From: Palsa-504 sp963705835
GTDB taxonomy: Bacteria > Actinomycetota > Actinomycetes > Streptosporangiales > Streptosporangiaceae
Direction: 5' to 3'
NCBI GenBank assembly: GCA_963705835.1
Contig: CAVPLC010000056.1
Coordinates: forward strand, 1-64,000
Length of the DNA stretch: 64,000 nucleotides
Part shown: piece after piece, positions 54,974 to 64,000 of the stretch
Position numbering within the stretch: position 1 is the first letter of the stretch
Layout: each line of letters begins with the position of its first letter
Notes under the pieces: generated by a model
Seen by the model: the letters and a program-made list of their open reading frames with translations, nothing else
Database searches by the model: none
What the model was told of the DNA's origin: nothing
Program-made: the position numbers and the translations under genes

Positions 54974-55960
54974 ATGTCGTTCGTTGTCCGCCGCCTCATC
55001 TTCTACGTCGTCGCGGCCTGGGCGGCGCTCACCATCAACTTCATCATCCCGCGCCTGGTGCCGGGGAACGCGGTCGAGAGCATCATGTCGAAGTTCACCA
55101 ACCTGCAGCCCTCGGCCTACCGCGCGATCCAGGCGATGCTCGGCGTGGGACATCCGGGCTCGATCTGGCATCAGTACTGGTCCTATCTGGTCGACGTGTC
55201 CCACTTGAACCTCGGTACCAGCAGCAGCGAATTTCCGGCCCAGGTCTCGACCCTGCTCGGTGAGGCCCTACCCTGGACGATCATCCTCGTGGGCAGCGCA
55301 ACCGTGATTGCCTTCCTGGTGGGTACCGCCCTCGGCATCGTGGCCGGCTGGCGGCACGGCGGAGGGCTGGACCGCGTCCTGCCCGGGCTCATGTTCCTGC
55401 AGGCGATTCCCTACTTCTTCTTCGCGCTGATCCTGCTCGAATTGTTCGCGGTCAAGCTCCACGTCTTCCCGATCGCCCAGGGCTACGGCCAGGGCCAGAT
55501 CCCGGGCTGGCATTGGGCGTTCATCGGCAGCGCCATCGACCACTCGCTGCTCCCGGCCCTCACCATCGTGCTCACCTCGATCGCCGGCTGGATGCTGCAG
55601 ATGCGCAACGTCATGATCACGACCATCGGCGAGGACTACGTGGTCGCCGCCCAGGCCAAGGGCCTGCCCAACCGGAGGGTCATCTTCACCTACGCCGCGC
55701 GCAACGCGATCCTGCCGCAGCTGCAGGGCTTCGGCCTGGCGATCGGCTTCGTGGTATCCGGCGCCCTGGTCATGGAGATCGTCTTCTCCTACCCGGGGAT
55801 CGGCCTGCTGCTGGTCAACGCGGTCACCTCGGACGACTACGCGCTGACGCAGGGGATCTTCCTGGTGATCACCTTCGCTGTGCTGCTGGCCAACCTGATC
55901 GTCGACCTCATCATCGTGTTCGTCGATCCGCGCGCCCGAACCCGGGAGGCCACGCGATGA
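54974..55960 (+). CDS. Dpp/Opp-type ABC transporter permease (DppB-like)
   Basis: A 328-residue inner membrane permease, six TM helices. N-terminus MSFVVRRLIFYVVAAWAALTINFIIPRLVPGN and EAA loop DYVVAAQAKGLPNRRVIFTYAARNAILP are diagnostic. The stop overlaps the next start (ATGA). It works with the 55957 permease, two ATPases and the binding protein. Confidence 0.94.
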   Translation: MSFVVRRLIFYVVAAWAALTINFIIPRLVPGNAVESIMSKFTNLQPSAYRAIQAMLGVGHPGSIWHQYWSYLVDVSHLNLGTSSSEFPAQVSTLLGEALPWTIILVGSATVIAFLVGTALGIVAGWRHGGGLDRVLPGLMFLQAIPYFFFALILLELFAVKLHVFPIAQGYGQGQIPGWHWAFIGSAIDHSLLPALTIVLTSIAGWMLQMRNVMITTIGEDYVVAAQAKGLPNRRVIFTYAARNAILPQLQGFGLAIGFVVSGALVMEIVFSYPGIGLLLVNAVTSDDYALTQGIFLVITFAVLLANLIVDLIIVFVDPRARTREATR

Positions 55961-57012
55961 CCATTGCACCGGCCATCAGCACCGAACTCACCGCCGTCAC
56001 CCAGGAAGCCGTCCAGCCCGGCTGGTGGCGCCGGATGCCGACCAAGGCCAAGGTGGGCGTCGTCCTGTTCGGCGTCTTCGTGCTCACGGCCATCATCGGG
56101 CCGCTTGTCACCCCCTACGACCCGTCGTACCAGAACCCCAACCCGAACGCGTCGATGAACGCGCCCAGCGCGGCGCATCTGCTCGGCACCACGCAGAGCG
56201 GGCAAGACGTGCTGTCCCAGCTCCTGGTCGGGATCCGCCTCACCCTGGAGCTCGGGCTCATCGTCGGCGTGGTGGCCACGGCGCTCGCCGTGATCGTGGG
56301 CGTCACGGCCGCCTTCCTCGGCGGCTTCTGGGACGAACTGCTGTCGCTGGTCACCAACGTGTTCCTGGTGATTCCGGCGCTGCCCCTGCTCATCGTCCTG
56401 CTCGGCTACTTTCCGAATCGGGGAGAGGCGCCGACCATCATCGTGCTCGCCCTGCTCGGCTGGCCGTGGGGGGCTCGGGTGATGCGGGCCCAGACCCTGG
56501 CCATCCGCAATCGCGACTTCGTGGCCGCGTCCCGGGAGACCGGGGAGAGAACCTGGCGGATCATCGCCTTCGAGATCATCCCCAACGAGGTGAGCCTGAT
56601 CGCGGCGAGCTTCGTGAACACCGTGCTGTACGCCATCGGGGCCTCGGTCGCCCTCGCCTTCATCGGGGTCGCCGACCTGAACAGCTGGAGCCTGGGTACC
56701 ATGCTCTACTGGGCCCAGAGCCAGCAGGCACTGCAGCTCGGGGCCTGGTGGTGGTTCGTGCCACCGGGCCTGGCCGTGGCGCTCATGGGCACCGCCCTGG
56801 TGCTGCTGAACACGGGCATCGATGAGCTCGGCAACCCCCGCCTGCGCGACGCGAGCAGTGCCAGCAGGATCGCCGGGCGCTGGCTCAAGCCCGCCGACCC
56901 CACACCCGTGCTGAGCGAAATCTCGCAGCGCCGCAACGGGTTCGCCGGATTCCTGCACTCGTTCTCACGAAGTTCGCTGCTCGACAAGGCCGAGGCGGGT
57001 GAGCGCCGATGA
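55957..57012 (+). CDS. Dpp/Opp-type ABC transporter permease (DppC-like)
   Basis: A 351-residue permease. LLGTTQSGQDVLSQLLVGIRLTLELGL is the hallmark of DppC proteins; the EAA loop is DFVAASRETGERTWRIIAFEIIPNE. The C-terminal 60 residues after ELGNPRLRD are an extra cytoplasmic tail. Translationally coupled on both sides. Confidence 0.94.
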   Translation: MTIAPAISTELTAVTQEAVQPGWWRRMPTKAKVGVVLFGVFVLTAIIGPLVTPYDPSYQNPNPNASMNAPSAAHLLGTTQSGQDVLSQLLVGIRLTLELGLIVGVVATALAVIVGVTAAFLGGFWDELLSLVTNVFLVIPALPLLIVLLGYFPNRGEAPTIIVLALLGWPWGARVMRAQTLAIRNRDFVAASRETGERTWRIIAFEIIPNEVSLIAASFVNTVLYAIGASVALAFIGVADLNSWSLGTMLYWAQSQQALQLGAWWWFVPPGLAVALMGTALVLLNTGIDELGNPRLRDASSASRIAGRWLKPADPTPVLSEISQRRNGFAGFLHSFSRSSLLDKAEAGERR

Positions 57013-58193
57013 GCGCGGACCCATCGGCCGACAGCGCCATCAGCCGGGCCGACGGCCGGGCCCTTGACCGGGCAACTCACCGCGCAACCAGCGCGGCGGC
57101 CGGTCCCGCAGTCGGCTCATCCCTGGCCGACGCCGGCGCCCCAGGCCCCGGTCCCGTGCTCGACATCCGCGACCTGTCGGTTGTGTACCGCACCCCGGGC
57201 GGCGATGTGCGCGCCGTGGACCATGTGAACCTCGCCCTCGGGGCCGGCGAGGTCGTCGGCTTGGCCGGCGAGAGCGGGTCGGGCAAGTCGACGCTGGCCT
57301 ACGGCGCCTGCCGCCTGCTACGCGCCCCCGCCCTCGTCACGAACGGCAGCGTCACCTACCGCGGCCGCCGAGTGTCCAGGCCCGCCGACATACTGAAGAT
57401 GCGGCCGGATGAGCTGCGGCGGTTGCGCTGGCGCGAGATCGCCATCGTCTTCCAAAGTGCGATGAACGCGCTCAACCCGGTGCTCAACGTCCGCGACCAG
57501 CTACTCGACGCCATCCACGCCCACCTGAAGATGCCGAGGGACGAAGCCCACTCCAGGGCGGCATCCTTGCTCGACCTCGTCGGCATCCCGCGGTCCCGGC
57601 TACGCAGCTATCCTCATGAGCTGTCCGGCGGCATGCGCCAGCGGGTGATGATCGCCATGGCGCTGGCCGCCGAACCGGAGATCATCATCATGGACGAGCC
57701 GACCACCGCGCTCGACGTGGTGGTGCAGCGGGACATCCTGGCCCAGATCGTCGAGCTCAAAGACCGCCTGGGTTTCTCGATACTGTTCATCACCCACGAC
57801 CTCTCGCTCCTGCTCGAACTGGCCGACCGGATCGCCGTGATGTACGCCGGCCAGTTTGTCGAGATCGCCACCTCGGACGAGATCCACCGCGAGGCCGCCC
57901 ACCCCTACACCATGGGCCTGCTCAACTCGTTCCCGTCGCTGCGCGGACCCCGCCGCGAGCTGGCCGGCATCCCGGGCTCACCGCCTGACCTGCGCAACCC
58001 GCCCCCCGGCTGCCCGTTCGTGCCCCGCTGCGGGTACGCCAGACCAGAGTGCCGGGACGTGGACATGCGGCTGCTGCCGGTCGCCACGTCAAGAGATCCG
58101 GACCACGTGACGGCCTGCCCGTTCGTGCTCCCGGACACTCCGGCACCGCCCCCCGTGGCCTCCGGGAGCCCAGCCGGGGAGCTGGGAACATGA
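57009..58193 (+). CDS. Dpp/Opp-type ABC ATPase (DppD-like)
   Basis: A 394-residue ATPase. Walker A GESGSGKST, Q-loop in VFQSAMNALNP, signature LSGGMRQR, Walker B IIIMDEPTTALD, switch His in ITHDLS. The C-terminal oligopeptide-transporter domain has the cysteines of GCPFVPRCGYARPECR, which in related proteins bind an Fe-S cluster. An Ala/Pro-rich leader of about 45 residues precedes the fold. The ATG overlaps the permease stop. Confidence 0.94.
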   Translation: MSADPSADSAISRADGRALDRATHRATSAAAGPAVGSSLADAGAPGPGPVLDIRDLSVVYRTPGGDVRAVDHVNLALGAGEVVGLAGESGSGKSTLAYGACRLLRAPALVTNGSVTYRGRRVSRPADILKMRPDELRRLRWREIAIVFQSAMNALNPVLNVRDQLLDAIHAHLKMPRDEAHSRAASLLDLVGIPRSRLRSYPHELSGGMRQRVMIAMALAAEPEIIIMDEPTTALDVVVQRDILAQIVELKDRLGFSILFITHDLSLLLELADRIAVMYAGQFVEIATSDEIHREAAHPYTMGLLNSFPSLRGPRRELAGIPGSPPDLRNPPPGCPFVPRCGYARPECRDVDMRLLPVATSRDPDHVTACPFVLPDTPAPPPVASGSPAGELGT

Positions 58194-59260
58194 GCGAGCA
58201 GACGCTGACGTCCGCGGCCGCGGCACGCGGGCCGCTCGCCATGGAGGCGATCTCGGTCAGCAAGGATTTCCGGATCAGCCGCGGTCACACGCTTCACGCC
58301 GTCCAGGATGTCTCCTTCAACCTGTACCGCGGCGCCGTCGTCGCGCTCGTCGGTGAGAGCGGCTCGGGCAAGTCCACCGCGGCCAGGCTCCTGGCCGGGC
58401 AGGAACGGCTCACCTCCGGCACGATCCGGCTGGACGGCAAGCAGGTGGAGGTATCCAGCCGCGGGGACTTCCGGCGGTACAAGAGCGAGGTCCAGCTCGT
58501 GTTTCAGGACCCGTTCTCCTCGCTCAACCCGATACATACCGTGCGCTATCACCTCGAGCGCCCGGTGAAGCTGCATCAGAGGTCGGCGGACGTGAGCCAG
58601 GAGGTCGTTAGCCTGATGGAGCAGGTACGGCTCACGCCCGCCAAGAATTTCCTGGCCAAGTACCCGCACGAGCTGTCAGGCGGCCAGCGCCAGCGGGTCT
58701 CCTTCGCCCGTGCGCTGGCCGCCCGGCCAAGCGTGCTGCTCGCCGACGAACCAGTGTCCATGCTCGACGTCTCGATCCGCCTGGAGATGCTCGCCCTGCT
58801 CGACGACCTCCGCCAGCGTTTCAGGCTCGCGATGCTCTATATCACCCACGACATCGCCTCGGCCCGCTACTTCGCGGACGAGATCCTGGTCATGTACGCC
58901 GGGGAGATCGTGGAGCGAGGCCCGGCCGAGGAGATCACCCAGGTCCCTGCGCATCCCTACACGCAGCTGCTGGTCGCCTCCGCGCCGGACCCGGACAACC
59001 TCGGCAGCACGCTTCGCGGCGGCGGCCGACGCCAGGGGCCAGCCGACGCATCCGGAAGGCCGCAAAACCTGGACGGCGCGGCCACGCAGGGCTGCCCGTT
59101 CAATCCCAGGTGCCCGTTCGCCGATGACCTATGTCGGCGGGAGGACCCGGCCCTGACGCAGATTTCGGACACGCGGGGCGCGGCCTGCTGGCACCTGGAC
59201 GTCGCCGCGCCGGAGCTCGTCTCCGGGCCACGGCGAGATGGGGACACGACGACCATATAG
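58190..59260 (+). CDS. Dpp/Opp-type ABC ATPase (DppF-like)
   Basis: A 356-residue ATPase. Walker A GESGSGKST, Q-loop VFQDPFSSLNP, signature LSGGQRQR, Walker B LLADEPVSMLD and ITHDIASARYFAD, then the C-terminal cysteine motif GCPFNPRCPFADDLCR. The ATG at 58190 overlaps the upstream stop; the frame further upstream is not coding. Pairs with the 57009 ATPase. Confidence 0.94.
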   Translation: MSEQTLTSAAAARGPLAMEAISVSKDFRISRGHTLHAVQDVSFNLYRGAVVALVGESGSGKSTAARLLAGQERLTSGTIRLDGKQVEVSSRGDFRRYKSEVQLVFQDPFSSLNPIHTVRYHLERPVKLHQRSADVSQEVVSLMEQVRLTPAKNFLAKYPHELSGGQRQRVSFARALAARPSVLLADEPVSMLDVSIRLEMLALLDDLRQRFRLAMLYITHDIASARYFADEILVMYAGEIVERGPAEEITQVPAHPYTQLLVASAPDPDNLGSTLRGGGRRQGPADASGRPQNLDGAATQGCPFNPRCPFADDLCRREDPALTQISDTRGAACWHLDVAAPELVSGPRRDGDTTTI

Positions 59261-59298
59261 CCCACAACCGAAGAAACCCCGAGAGAAGGACGAGACTG

Positions 59299-61002
59299 AT
59301 GAGGAGATTGCATAGCCGAAGAAGGCTCATCGCACTGGCGGCCGCCGGCCTGCTCGCGGCCGGGCTCGCTGCCTGTTCGTCGAGCTCAAGCCCGAGTGCG
59401 AGTTCGAGCTCAACCGGTAGCGCCGCGACCACGGGAAAGACCCTGGTCATGGAGAGCTCGCCGGAGACCACCATCACCCAGGCGTTCAACCCGTTCGTGC
59501 CCACCCAGGCCGCCTACGGCATGGGCGCGACCGGGCTCATCTACGAACCGCTGATCCAGTTCGACCTCGCCTCGCCGACGATCAGCTACCCGTGGCTCGC
59601 CACGTCCTATGCGTGGTCTAACGCCTACAAGACGATCACCTTCACGATCCGCCAGGGCGTGAAGTGGAACAACGGCACTGCGCTGACCCCGGCCGACGTC
59701 GCCTTCACCTTCGATATGGTGAAGGCCAACACGGCGATCAACAGCGGCGGCCTGAACATCTCCAGCGTGAGCACGTCCGGCAACACCGTGGCGCTCACGT
59801 TCCCGACACCCCAGTACGGCAACCTAAACGAGATCGCCGGCCAGGCGATCGTGCCGAAGTCGGTGTGGAGCGGCGTCAGCCCGGCAACCTTCACGGACCC
59901 GACCCCGGTCGGCACCGGGCCGTACATGCTGGGCAGCTTCACGGCGCAGGGCTTCACGCTGAAGAAGAACCCCTACTACTGGCAGCCCGCCGACGTCAAG
60001 GTCCCGACCGTCTACTTCCCGGCCTACGTCTCCAACACCGGCGCGCTCAACGCGCTGTTCAACAACCAGATCGACTGGACCGGGAACTACATCCCGGGCC
60101 TGCAGAAGGACTTCGTCAACACCGACCCGGCCCACCACGGCTACTGGGAGGCGGCCGGCGGCGATGAGAGCCTCGAGCCGAACCTGACCAAGTGGCCGAC
60201 CAACCAGCTGGCCGTACGGCAGGCGATGAGCCTCGCGGTCGACCGCACCCTGCTCGCCTCCGAGGGCGAGGCCGGTCTCGCGAACCCGATCACCGAAGCG
60301 GGCGGGCTGACGCTGCCGACCTTCCAGGCCTGGGCCGGACCGGTGACGTCGGCGACCATGCCGAGCACCAGCAACACGGCCGCGGCCGAGCAGGTCCTGA
60401 CCAAGGCCGGCTTCACGAAGGGAAGCAACGGCTACTTCCAGAAGGGCGGCAAGGAAGTCGCGGTGACGATCATCAGCCCGACCGCGTACACGGACATGGC
60501 TCAGGTCGACGCCATCGCCGCCCAGGAAATGAGGGCGGCCGGGATCGACGCGACGTACCAGGGCCTGTCCGTGGACGCCTGGAACGCCGATGTGGCCGAC
60601 GGCCAGTTCTCGGTGACCGAGCACTGGTCGAACGGCGGGATCAGCCCGGTCAACATGTACAACGGCTGGCTGAACAGCACGCTCGCCACCGGCTCGGCCG
60701 CCGTCGGCGACTACGAGCGGCTGAACGACCCGGCGGTCAACGCCGACCTGGCCACGCTGGCCGGGGCGACGACGGTCGCGCAACAGGCCACCGCGCTCGT
60801 CCCGCTCGAGCAGTACATCGCGGCCAACCTGCCGATCATCCCGGTCACCACGGCGCCGGACTGGTTCGAGTACAACTCGCAGAACTACACCGGCTGGCCT
60901 AGCCCGTCGAACCCGTACGACAGCGGCCAGCCGTCGGGAACGAACAACGGTCCCGGCTCCGGCACCGACGAAGTAGTCATCCTCCACCTGAGTCCGCGGT
61001 AG
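59299..61002 (+). CDS. Solute-binding lipoprotein (SBP family 5)
   Basis: A 567-residue extracytoplasmic binding protein. Lipoprotein signal with lipobox LAAGLAAC (Cys26), a Ser-rich linker, then the family 5 fold (LIYEPLIQFD, FTIRQGVKWNNGTALTPADVAFTFDM, TGPYMLGSF, AVRQAMSLAVDRTLLA). The ATG at 59299 follows a GAGAGAAGGA Shine-Dalgarno; the upstream frame is not coding. Family 5 proteins bind peptides but some bind oligosaccharides; the neighbouring GH1 and LacI genes favour a beta-glucoside ligand. Confidence 0.93.
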   Translation: MRRLHSRRRLIALAAAGLLAAGLAACSSSSSPSASSSSTGSAATTGKTLVMESSPETTITQAFNPFVPTQAAYGMGATGLIYEPLIQFDLASPTISYPWLATSYAWSNAYKTITFTIRQGVKWNNGTALTPADVAFTFDMVKANTAINSGGLNISSVSTSGNTVALTFPTPQYGNLNEIAGQAIVPKSVWSGVSPATFTDPTPVGTGPYMLGSFTAQGFTLKKNPYYWQPADVKVPTVYFPAYVSNTGALNALFNNQIDWTGNYIPGLQKDFVNTDPAHHGYWEAAGGDESLEPNLTKWPTNQLAVRQAMSLAVDRTLLASEGEAGLANPITEAGGLTLPTFQAWAGPVTSATMPSTSNTAAAEQVLTKAGFTKGSNGYFQKGGKEVAVTIISPTAYTDMAQVDAIAAQEMRAAGIDATYQGLSVDAWNADVADGQFSVTEHWSNGGISPVNMYNGWLNSTLATGSAAVGDYERLNDPAVNADLATLAGATTVAQQATALVPLEQYIAANLPIIPVTTAPDWFEYNSQNYTGWPSPSNPYDSGQPSGTNNGPGSGTDEVVILHLSPR

Positions 61003-61037
61003 CCCTCGCCGGGCTGTCACGAACGCACCAACAAGCG

Positions 61038-61075
61038 GGCCCGCCCCTGGTCAACCCCCCCACCGGGGGCGGGCC
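61038..61075 (+). terminator. Hairpin terminator after the ABC importer operon
   Basis: GGCCCGCCCCTGGT (61038-61051) pairs with ACCGGGGGCGGGCC (61062-61075), one G:U wobble in 14 pairs, loop of 10 nt. It starts 36 nt past the binding-protein stop. No T-run follows. Confidence 0.65.
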
Positions 61076-61166
61076 TCACCCCGCCATCACATTAACCCAG
61101 CTAGCAACAACGGAGCCATGGCGCGAAGCATCTTTCCGTACGTCTCATGAGCATCATGGGGCACAT

Positions 61167-62012
61167 GTGTCTGTAGGGGCCATGGAGGGCACCGGGTCCC
61201 CGAGTTCACCCCTGCGCGTCGCCTTCAGCACGCTCGCGTTCCCGGGCGCCACGCTGGCCTCCGCCGTGTCCCTCGGCCGCCGGTGGGGCTACGCCGGCGT
61301 CGAACTCCGGCTCATCGACGGCGAGCTCATCGACCCGAGGATGGCCGCCGACGCCCGCGCTAAGGTCAGGCAGACCCTGAGTGCGGCGGGCCTTCCGGCC
61401 GTCGCGGTGGACAGCTCCGTCCGCCTGACCGACGACGATCCAGCTCCGGACCTGCGCCGGTTCCTCGAGCTGGCCAGCGACTGGGAATCCCCGCTGGTCC
61501 GCGTGTTCGGCGGCCCGCTGCCCGCCGGCGGTCCGGGCCGCGCTCGGCAACTGGGCGCAGCGGCCCGGGTCCTGGAGTCGTGCGTGCCGCTGGCCCGCCG
61601 GCTCGGCGTCGCCATCGGCGTCGAGACCCACGACGACTTCTCCGCGTCCTCGGTGGTGGCCGAGCTGCTGGCGATGACCGACCCCGAGTGGACCGGCGCG
61701 GTGTGGGACAGCCACCACCCGCACCGGGCGGGCGAGACGCCGGCCGAGGTCTACGCGAACCTCGGCCCGCGTATCCTGCTCGCGCAGGTCAAGGACGCCC
61801 GGCGCGAACCCGATGACGGCTGGCGCCTCGTGCTGCTCGGCGAGGGCGAGGTGCCGGTCAGGCAGATGCTAGGGCTGCTCGCGGCGGGCGGCTACCAGGG
61901 CTGGATCTCGGTCGAGTGGGAAAAGCGCTGGCACCCCGAGATCGAGGAACCCGAGGTCGCGCTGCCGCAGCACCTCGCCGTGCTGGCCAAGTGGATGGAG
62001 GTGTTTCAGTGA
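61167..62012 (+). CDS. Sugar phosphate isomerase/epimerase-like TIM barrel
   Basis: A 281-residue AP_endonuc_2-type TIM barrel. LRVAFSTLAFPGATL, GYAGVELRLIDGELI, GVAIGVETHDDFSAS, VWDSHHPHRAGETPAE and GWISVEWEKRWHPE carry the Glu/His/Asp metal ligands expected of this fold. GTG start; an alternative ATG lies a few codons in. Its TGA overlaps the GTG of the next gene, so it belongs with the oxidoreductase and second isomerase. Confidence 0.88.
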   Translation: MSVGAMEGTGSPSSPLRVAFSTLAFPGATLASAVSLGRRWGYAGVELRLIDGELIDPRMAADARAKVRQTLSAAGLPAVAVDSSVRLTDDDPAPDLRRFLELASDWESPLVRVFGGPLPAGGPGRARQLGAAARVLESCVPLARRLGVAIGVETHDDFSASSVVAELLAMTDPEWTGAVWDSHHPHRAGETPAEVYANLGPRILLAQVKDARREPDDGWRLVLLGEGEVPVRQMLGLLAAGGYQGWISVEWEKRWHPEIEEPEVALPQHLAVLAKWMEVFQ

Positions 62013-63062
62013 CCCGCGGTTTCGGGATCGTCGGCACCGGGGTGATCGCGGCGTGGCACGCCGACGCCATCGCTCTGCTCCCGGGACGCGGCGCTGGTCG
62101 CGGTGACCGACGTGGCCCCCGGCGCCGCCGCGGCCTTCGCCGCCGCGCGCGGATGCACGGCCGAGCCCGATCTGGCCGCGCTGCTGGCTCGGCGCGACAT
62201 CGAGGTGGTGTGCGTGTGCGTGCCGAGCGGCCTGCACGCCTCGATCGGGGTCCAGGCCGCCAAGGCGGGCAAGCACCTGGTCGTGGAGAAGCCGATCGAC
62301 GTCAGCCTGGACGCGGCGGACCGGCTCATCGAGGCGGCGGGAGCGGCCGGGGTGGCGCTGACGGTGATTTCCCAGCACCGGTTCGACCCGGGCCTGGTCG
62401 AGCTCAAGCGCCTGCTCGGCGCGGGGGCCCTGGGACGGCTCGTGCTGGGCGAGGCCAGCACCAAGTGGTACCGCAGCCAGGCCTACTACGACAGCGCGGA
62501 CTGGCGCGGCACCTACGCCATGGACGGCGGGTCGCTGATGAACCAGGGCGTCCACTACGTCGACCTGCTCCGCTGGTGCATGGGCCCGGTCGCCGAGGTC
62601 ACCGCCGTGTGCTCCACGCAGGCGCACCAGATCGAGGTCGAGGACACCTCGCTCGCGATCGTCAGGTTCGGCTCGGGCGCGGTCGGCACCATCTTGTCCA
62701 GCACCGCCGCCTTCCCCGGCTTCCCGCAGCGGCTGGAGATCACCGGGACCGAGGGCACCGTGATCGTGCAGGACGGCCAGATCGTCCGGCGTGCGCTCCG
62801 CACCGACCAGGGCTCCGTTTCCGCAGCCGGTGATGCTGCCGCGCCGGACGGGGCGCCCGGCGGCGCGCCCGCCGGTGCCACAGCCGACCCGGCGGCCCTG
62901 GAGGTCGCCAGCCACGCCGCGCAGATCGCCGACCTGCTCGCCGCCGTCGACAGCGGCCGCGAGCCCGCGGTCAGCGGCCAGAGCGCCCGCGAGGCGCTGG
63001 AGATCGTGCTCGCGGTGTACGAGTCGTCCCGCACCGGCCGCCCCGTGACCCTTGGCCGATGA
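62009..63062 (+). CDS. Gfo/Idh/MocA-family oxidoreductase, frameshifted at the 5' end
   Basis: NAD(P)-dependent sugar oxidoreductase, about 350 residues repaired. The GTG at 62009 starts the Rossmann motif (RGFGIVGTGVIAAWHADAIALLP) in one frame; DVAPGAAAAFAAARGC and the rest lie in the next. An extra G at 62083-62085 (CCGGGAC for CCGGAC) explains it. The conserved EKPIDVS with catalytic Lys, the Gfo domain (GSLMNQGVHYVDLLRWCMG) and the C-terminus are intact. Overlaps both neighbours by 4 nt. Confidence 0.9.
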
Positions 63063-63889
63063 CCGTCGTCCTCAGCGGGTTCGCCGACGAGATCTCCCCC
63101 GACCCGCGGATCCAGCTCGCGACCCTCGCGGCCGAGTCCATCTCGCACCTCGAGCTGCGCAGCGCCTGGTCGGTGAACGTCGCCGACTTCACCGCCGAGC
63201 AGGTCGCCGCCTTCCGCGCGGTGCTGGAGGACGCCGGGGTGCGGGTGTCGGCGATCGGCTCGCCGATCGGCAAGATCCCCGTCGCCGCGCCGCTGGCCCC
63301 GGAACTGGACCGGATGCGCCGCGTGGCCGACGTGGCGGGCGAGCTGGGCACCAGCATCGTCCGCGTCTTCTCCTTCTTCATCCCCGCGGGCGAGCCGCCG
63401 GAGCGCTACCGGGACCAGGTCATCGACCGGATGGGCGCCCTGGCCAGGATCGCCGAGGAGCGCGGCCTGGTCCTCGCGCACGAGAACGAGAAGGAGATCT
63501 ACGGCGACACCCCGGACCGGTGCGCCGACCTGATCACCGCCGTAGGCTCACCGGCGCTGCGGGCCACGTTCGACCCGGCGAACTTCGTCCAGTGCGGCGT
63601 TAGGCCGTTCTCCGACGCCTACGCCCTGCTCCGGCCCCACCTGGTGTACCTCCAGGTCAAGGACGCGCTGGCCGCCACCGGCGAGGTGGTGCCCGCGGGC
63701 GAGGGCGACGGGCAGCTCCGCGAGATGATGGCCGCGCTGCGCGACTCGGGCTTCTCCGGCTTCATGTCGCTGGAGCCGCACCTGGCCCGGGCCGGGCGTT
63801 TCGGAGGCTTCAGCGGCCCGGAAGGATTCCGACGGGCCTCGAGAGCTCTTAAATTTCTCCTGAACGAAGCATCGATCCCCTGGCGGTAA
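63059..63889 (+). CDS. Sugar phosphate isomerase/epimerase-like TIM barrel
   Basis: A 276-residue TIM barrel related to the 61167 product but not a close copy. SGFADEISPD, SHLELRSAWSVN, VLAHENEKEIYGDTP (metal-ligand Glu), ATFDPANFVQCG, YLQVKDAL and GFMSLEPHL follow in order. The trio isomerase / Gfo-Idh-MocA / isomerase is typical of inositol or 3-keto-glycoside catabolism; which sugar is not decided by sequence. Confidence 0.9.
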   Translation: MTVVLSGFADEISPDPRIQLATLAAESISHLELRSAWSVNVADFTAEQVAAFRAVLEDAGVRVSAIGSPIGKIPVAAPLAPELDRMRRVADVAGELGTSIVRVFSFFIPAGEPPERYRDQVIDRMGALARIAEERGLVLAHENEKEIYGDTPDRCADLITAVGSPALRATFDPANFVQCGVRPFSDAYALLRPHLVYLQVKDALAATGEVVPAGEGDGQLREMMAALRDSGFSGFMSLEPHLARAGRFGGFSGPEGFRRASRALKFLLNEASIPWR

Positions 63890-63925
63890 CCCCAGCCTGC
63901 ACCGGGGGTTCCGTGCGGTCACGGC

Positions 63926-64000
63926 TCAGACGGTGCCGGTCAGGCCCCAGCGGCGGCGGATGGACCGGTCGGCCAGGCTGAACAGCGTGTGGACCAAGAT
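63926..64000 (-). CDS. C-terminus of a probable ABC transporter permease (partial)
   Basis: Reading leftward from the window edge, 24 codons encode ILVHTLFSLADRSIRRRWG and end at a TGA (63926-63928). This resembles the C-terminal cytoplasmic end of SsuC/TauC-type (nitrate/sulfonate) permeases. The rest lies outside the window. Convergent with the isomerase gene. Confidence 0.45.
   Translation of the reverse strand: MLVHTLFSLADRSIRRRWGLTGTV

Overview
The window is very GC-rich chromosomal DNA with many GTG starts, tight ATGA/GTGA gene overlaps and several lineage-typical families (DUF397 with a DUF5753-type XRE regulator, Methyltransf_19/DUF574, DUF3040, an HrdB-like sigma factor, an intein-bearing Rv2578c-type radical SAM protein). 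This points to an actinomycete, possibly of the Streptosporangiales or Frankiales; the order is inference. No tRNA, rRNA, CRISPR array or prophage was seen.

Layout. 0.1-4.6 kb: two tandem paralogous DHA2-type MFS exporters and a cytochrome P450. 4.7-10.6 kb: an unrecognised protein, a DUF3040 protein, a radical SAM enzyme interrupted by a LAGLIDADG intein, and an MMPL transporter. 10.6-29.1 kb is the most coherent block. It holds menF, coxD and coxE, a lipoprotein, a possible GIY-YIG protein, then on the minus strand a form I (AYRCSFR-type) molybdenum CO dehydrogenase operon, coxM-coxS-coxL-xdhC/YHS-coxG, followed by five consecutive small single-TM proteins. A LysR regulator follows, then menB-menC-menD diverging from menE. 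CO oxidation and menaquinone synthesis are therefore interleaved; CoxG-type proteins have been linked to quinone delivery to CO dehydrogenase, so the block reads as a CO-to-menaquinone respiratory module.

29.2-40.7 kb: sigma factor, fdhD, two MBL-fold hydrolases, a Glu/Leu-type dehydrogenase, a MerR/GyrI pair, an alpha/beta hydrolase lacking its nucleophile serine, and a large LuxR-type ATPase regulator. 40.7-44.9 kb: a WhiJ-like regulatory trio (DUF397, XRE, SAM methyltransferase), an LtrA remnant and a CGNR zinc-finger protein. 44.9-52.1 kb: an MFS gene, a trpS preceded by a Trp-Trp leader peptide and terminator (an attenuator), an IS607-type element (serine recombinase plus TnpB), a PolA-like polymerase and a GNAT. 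52.2-64 kb: a carbohydrate locus with a GH1 glucosidase, a divergent LacI regulator with two near-palindromic operators, a complete Dpp/Opp-type ABC importer and a TIM-barrel isomerase/Gfo-Idh-MocA/isomerase operon.

Two unusual sequence-level features recur. G-run-rich repeat segments lie inside menD and menE without closing the local reading frame. About a dozen conserved genes are broken by single-base frameshifts, mostly apparent +1 insertions, which may be sequencing errors or real decay.
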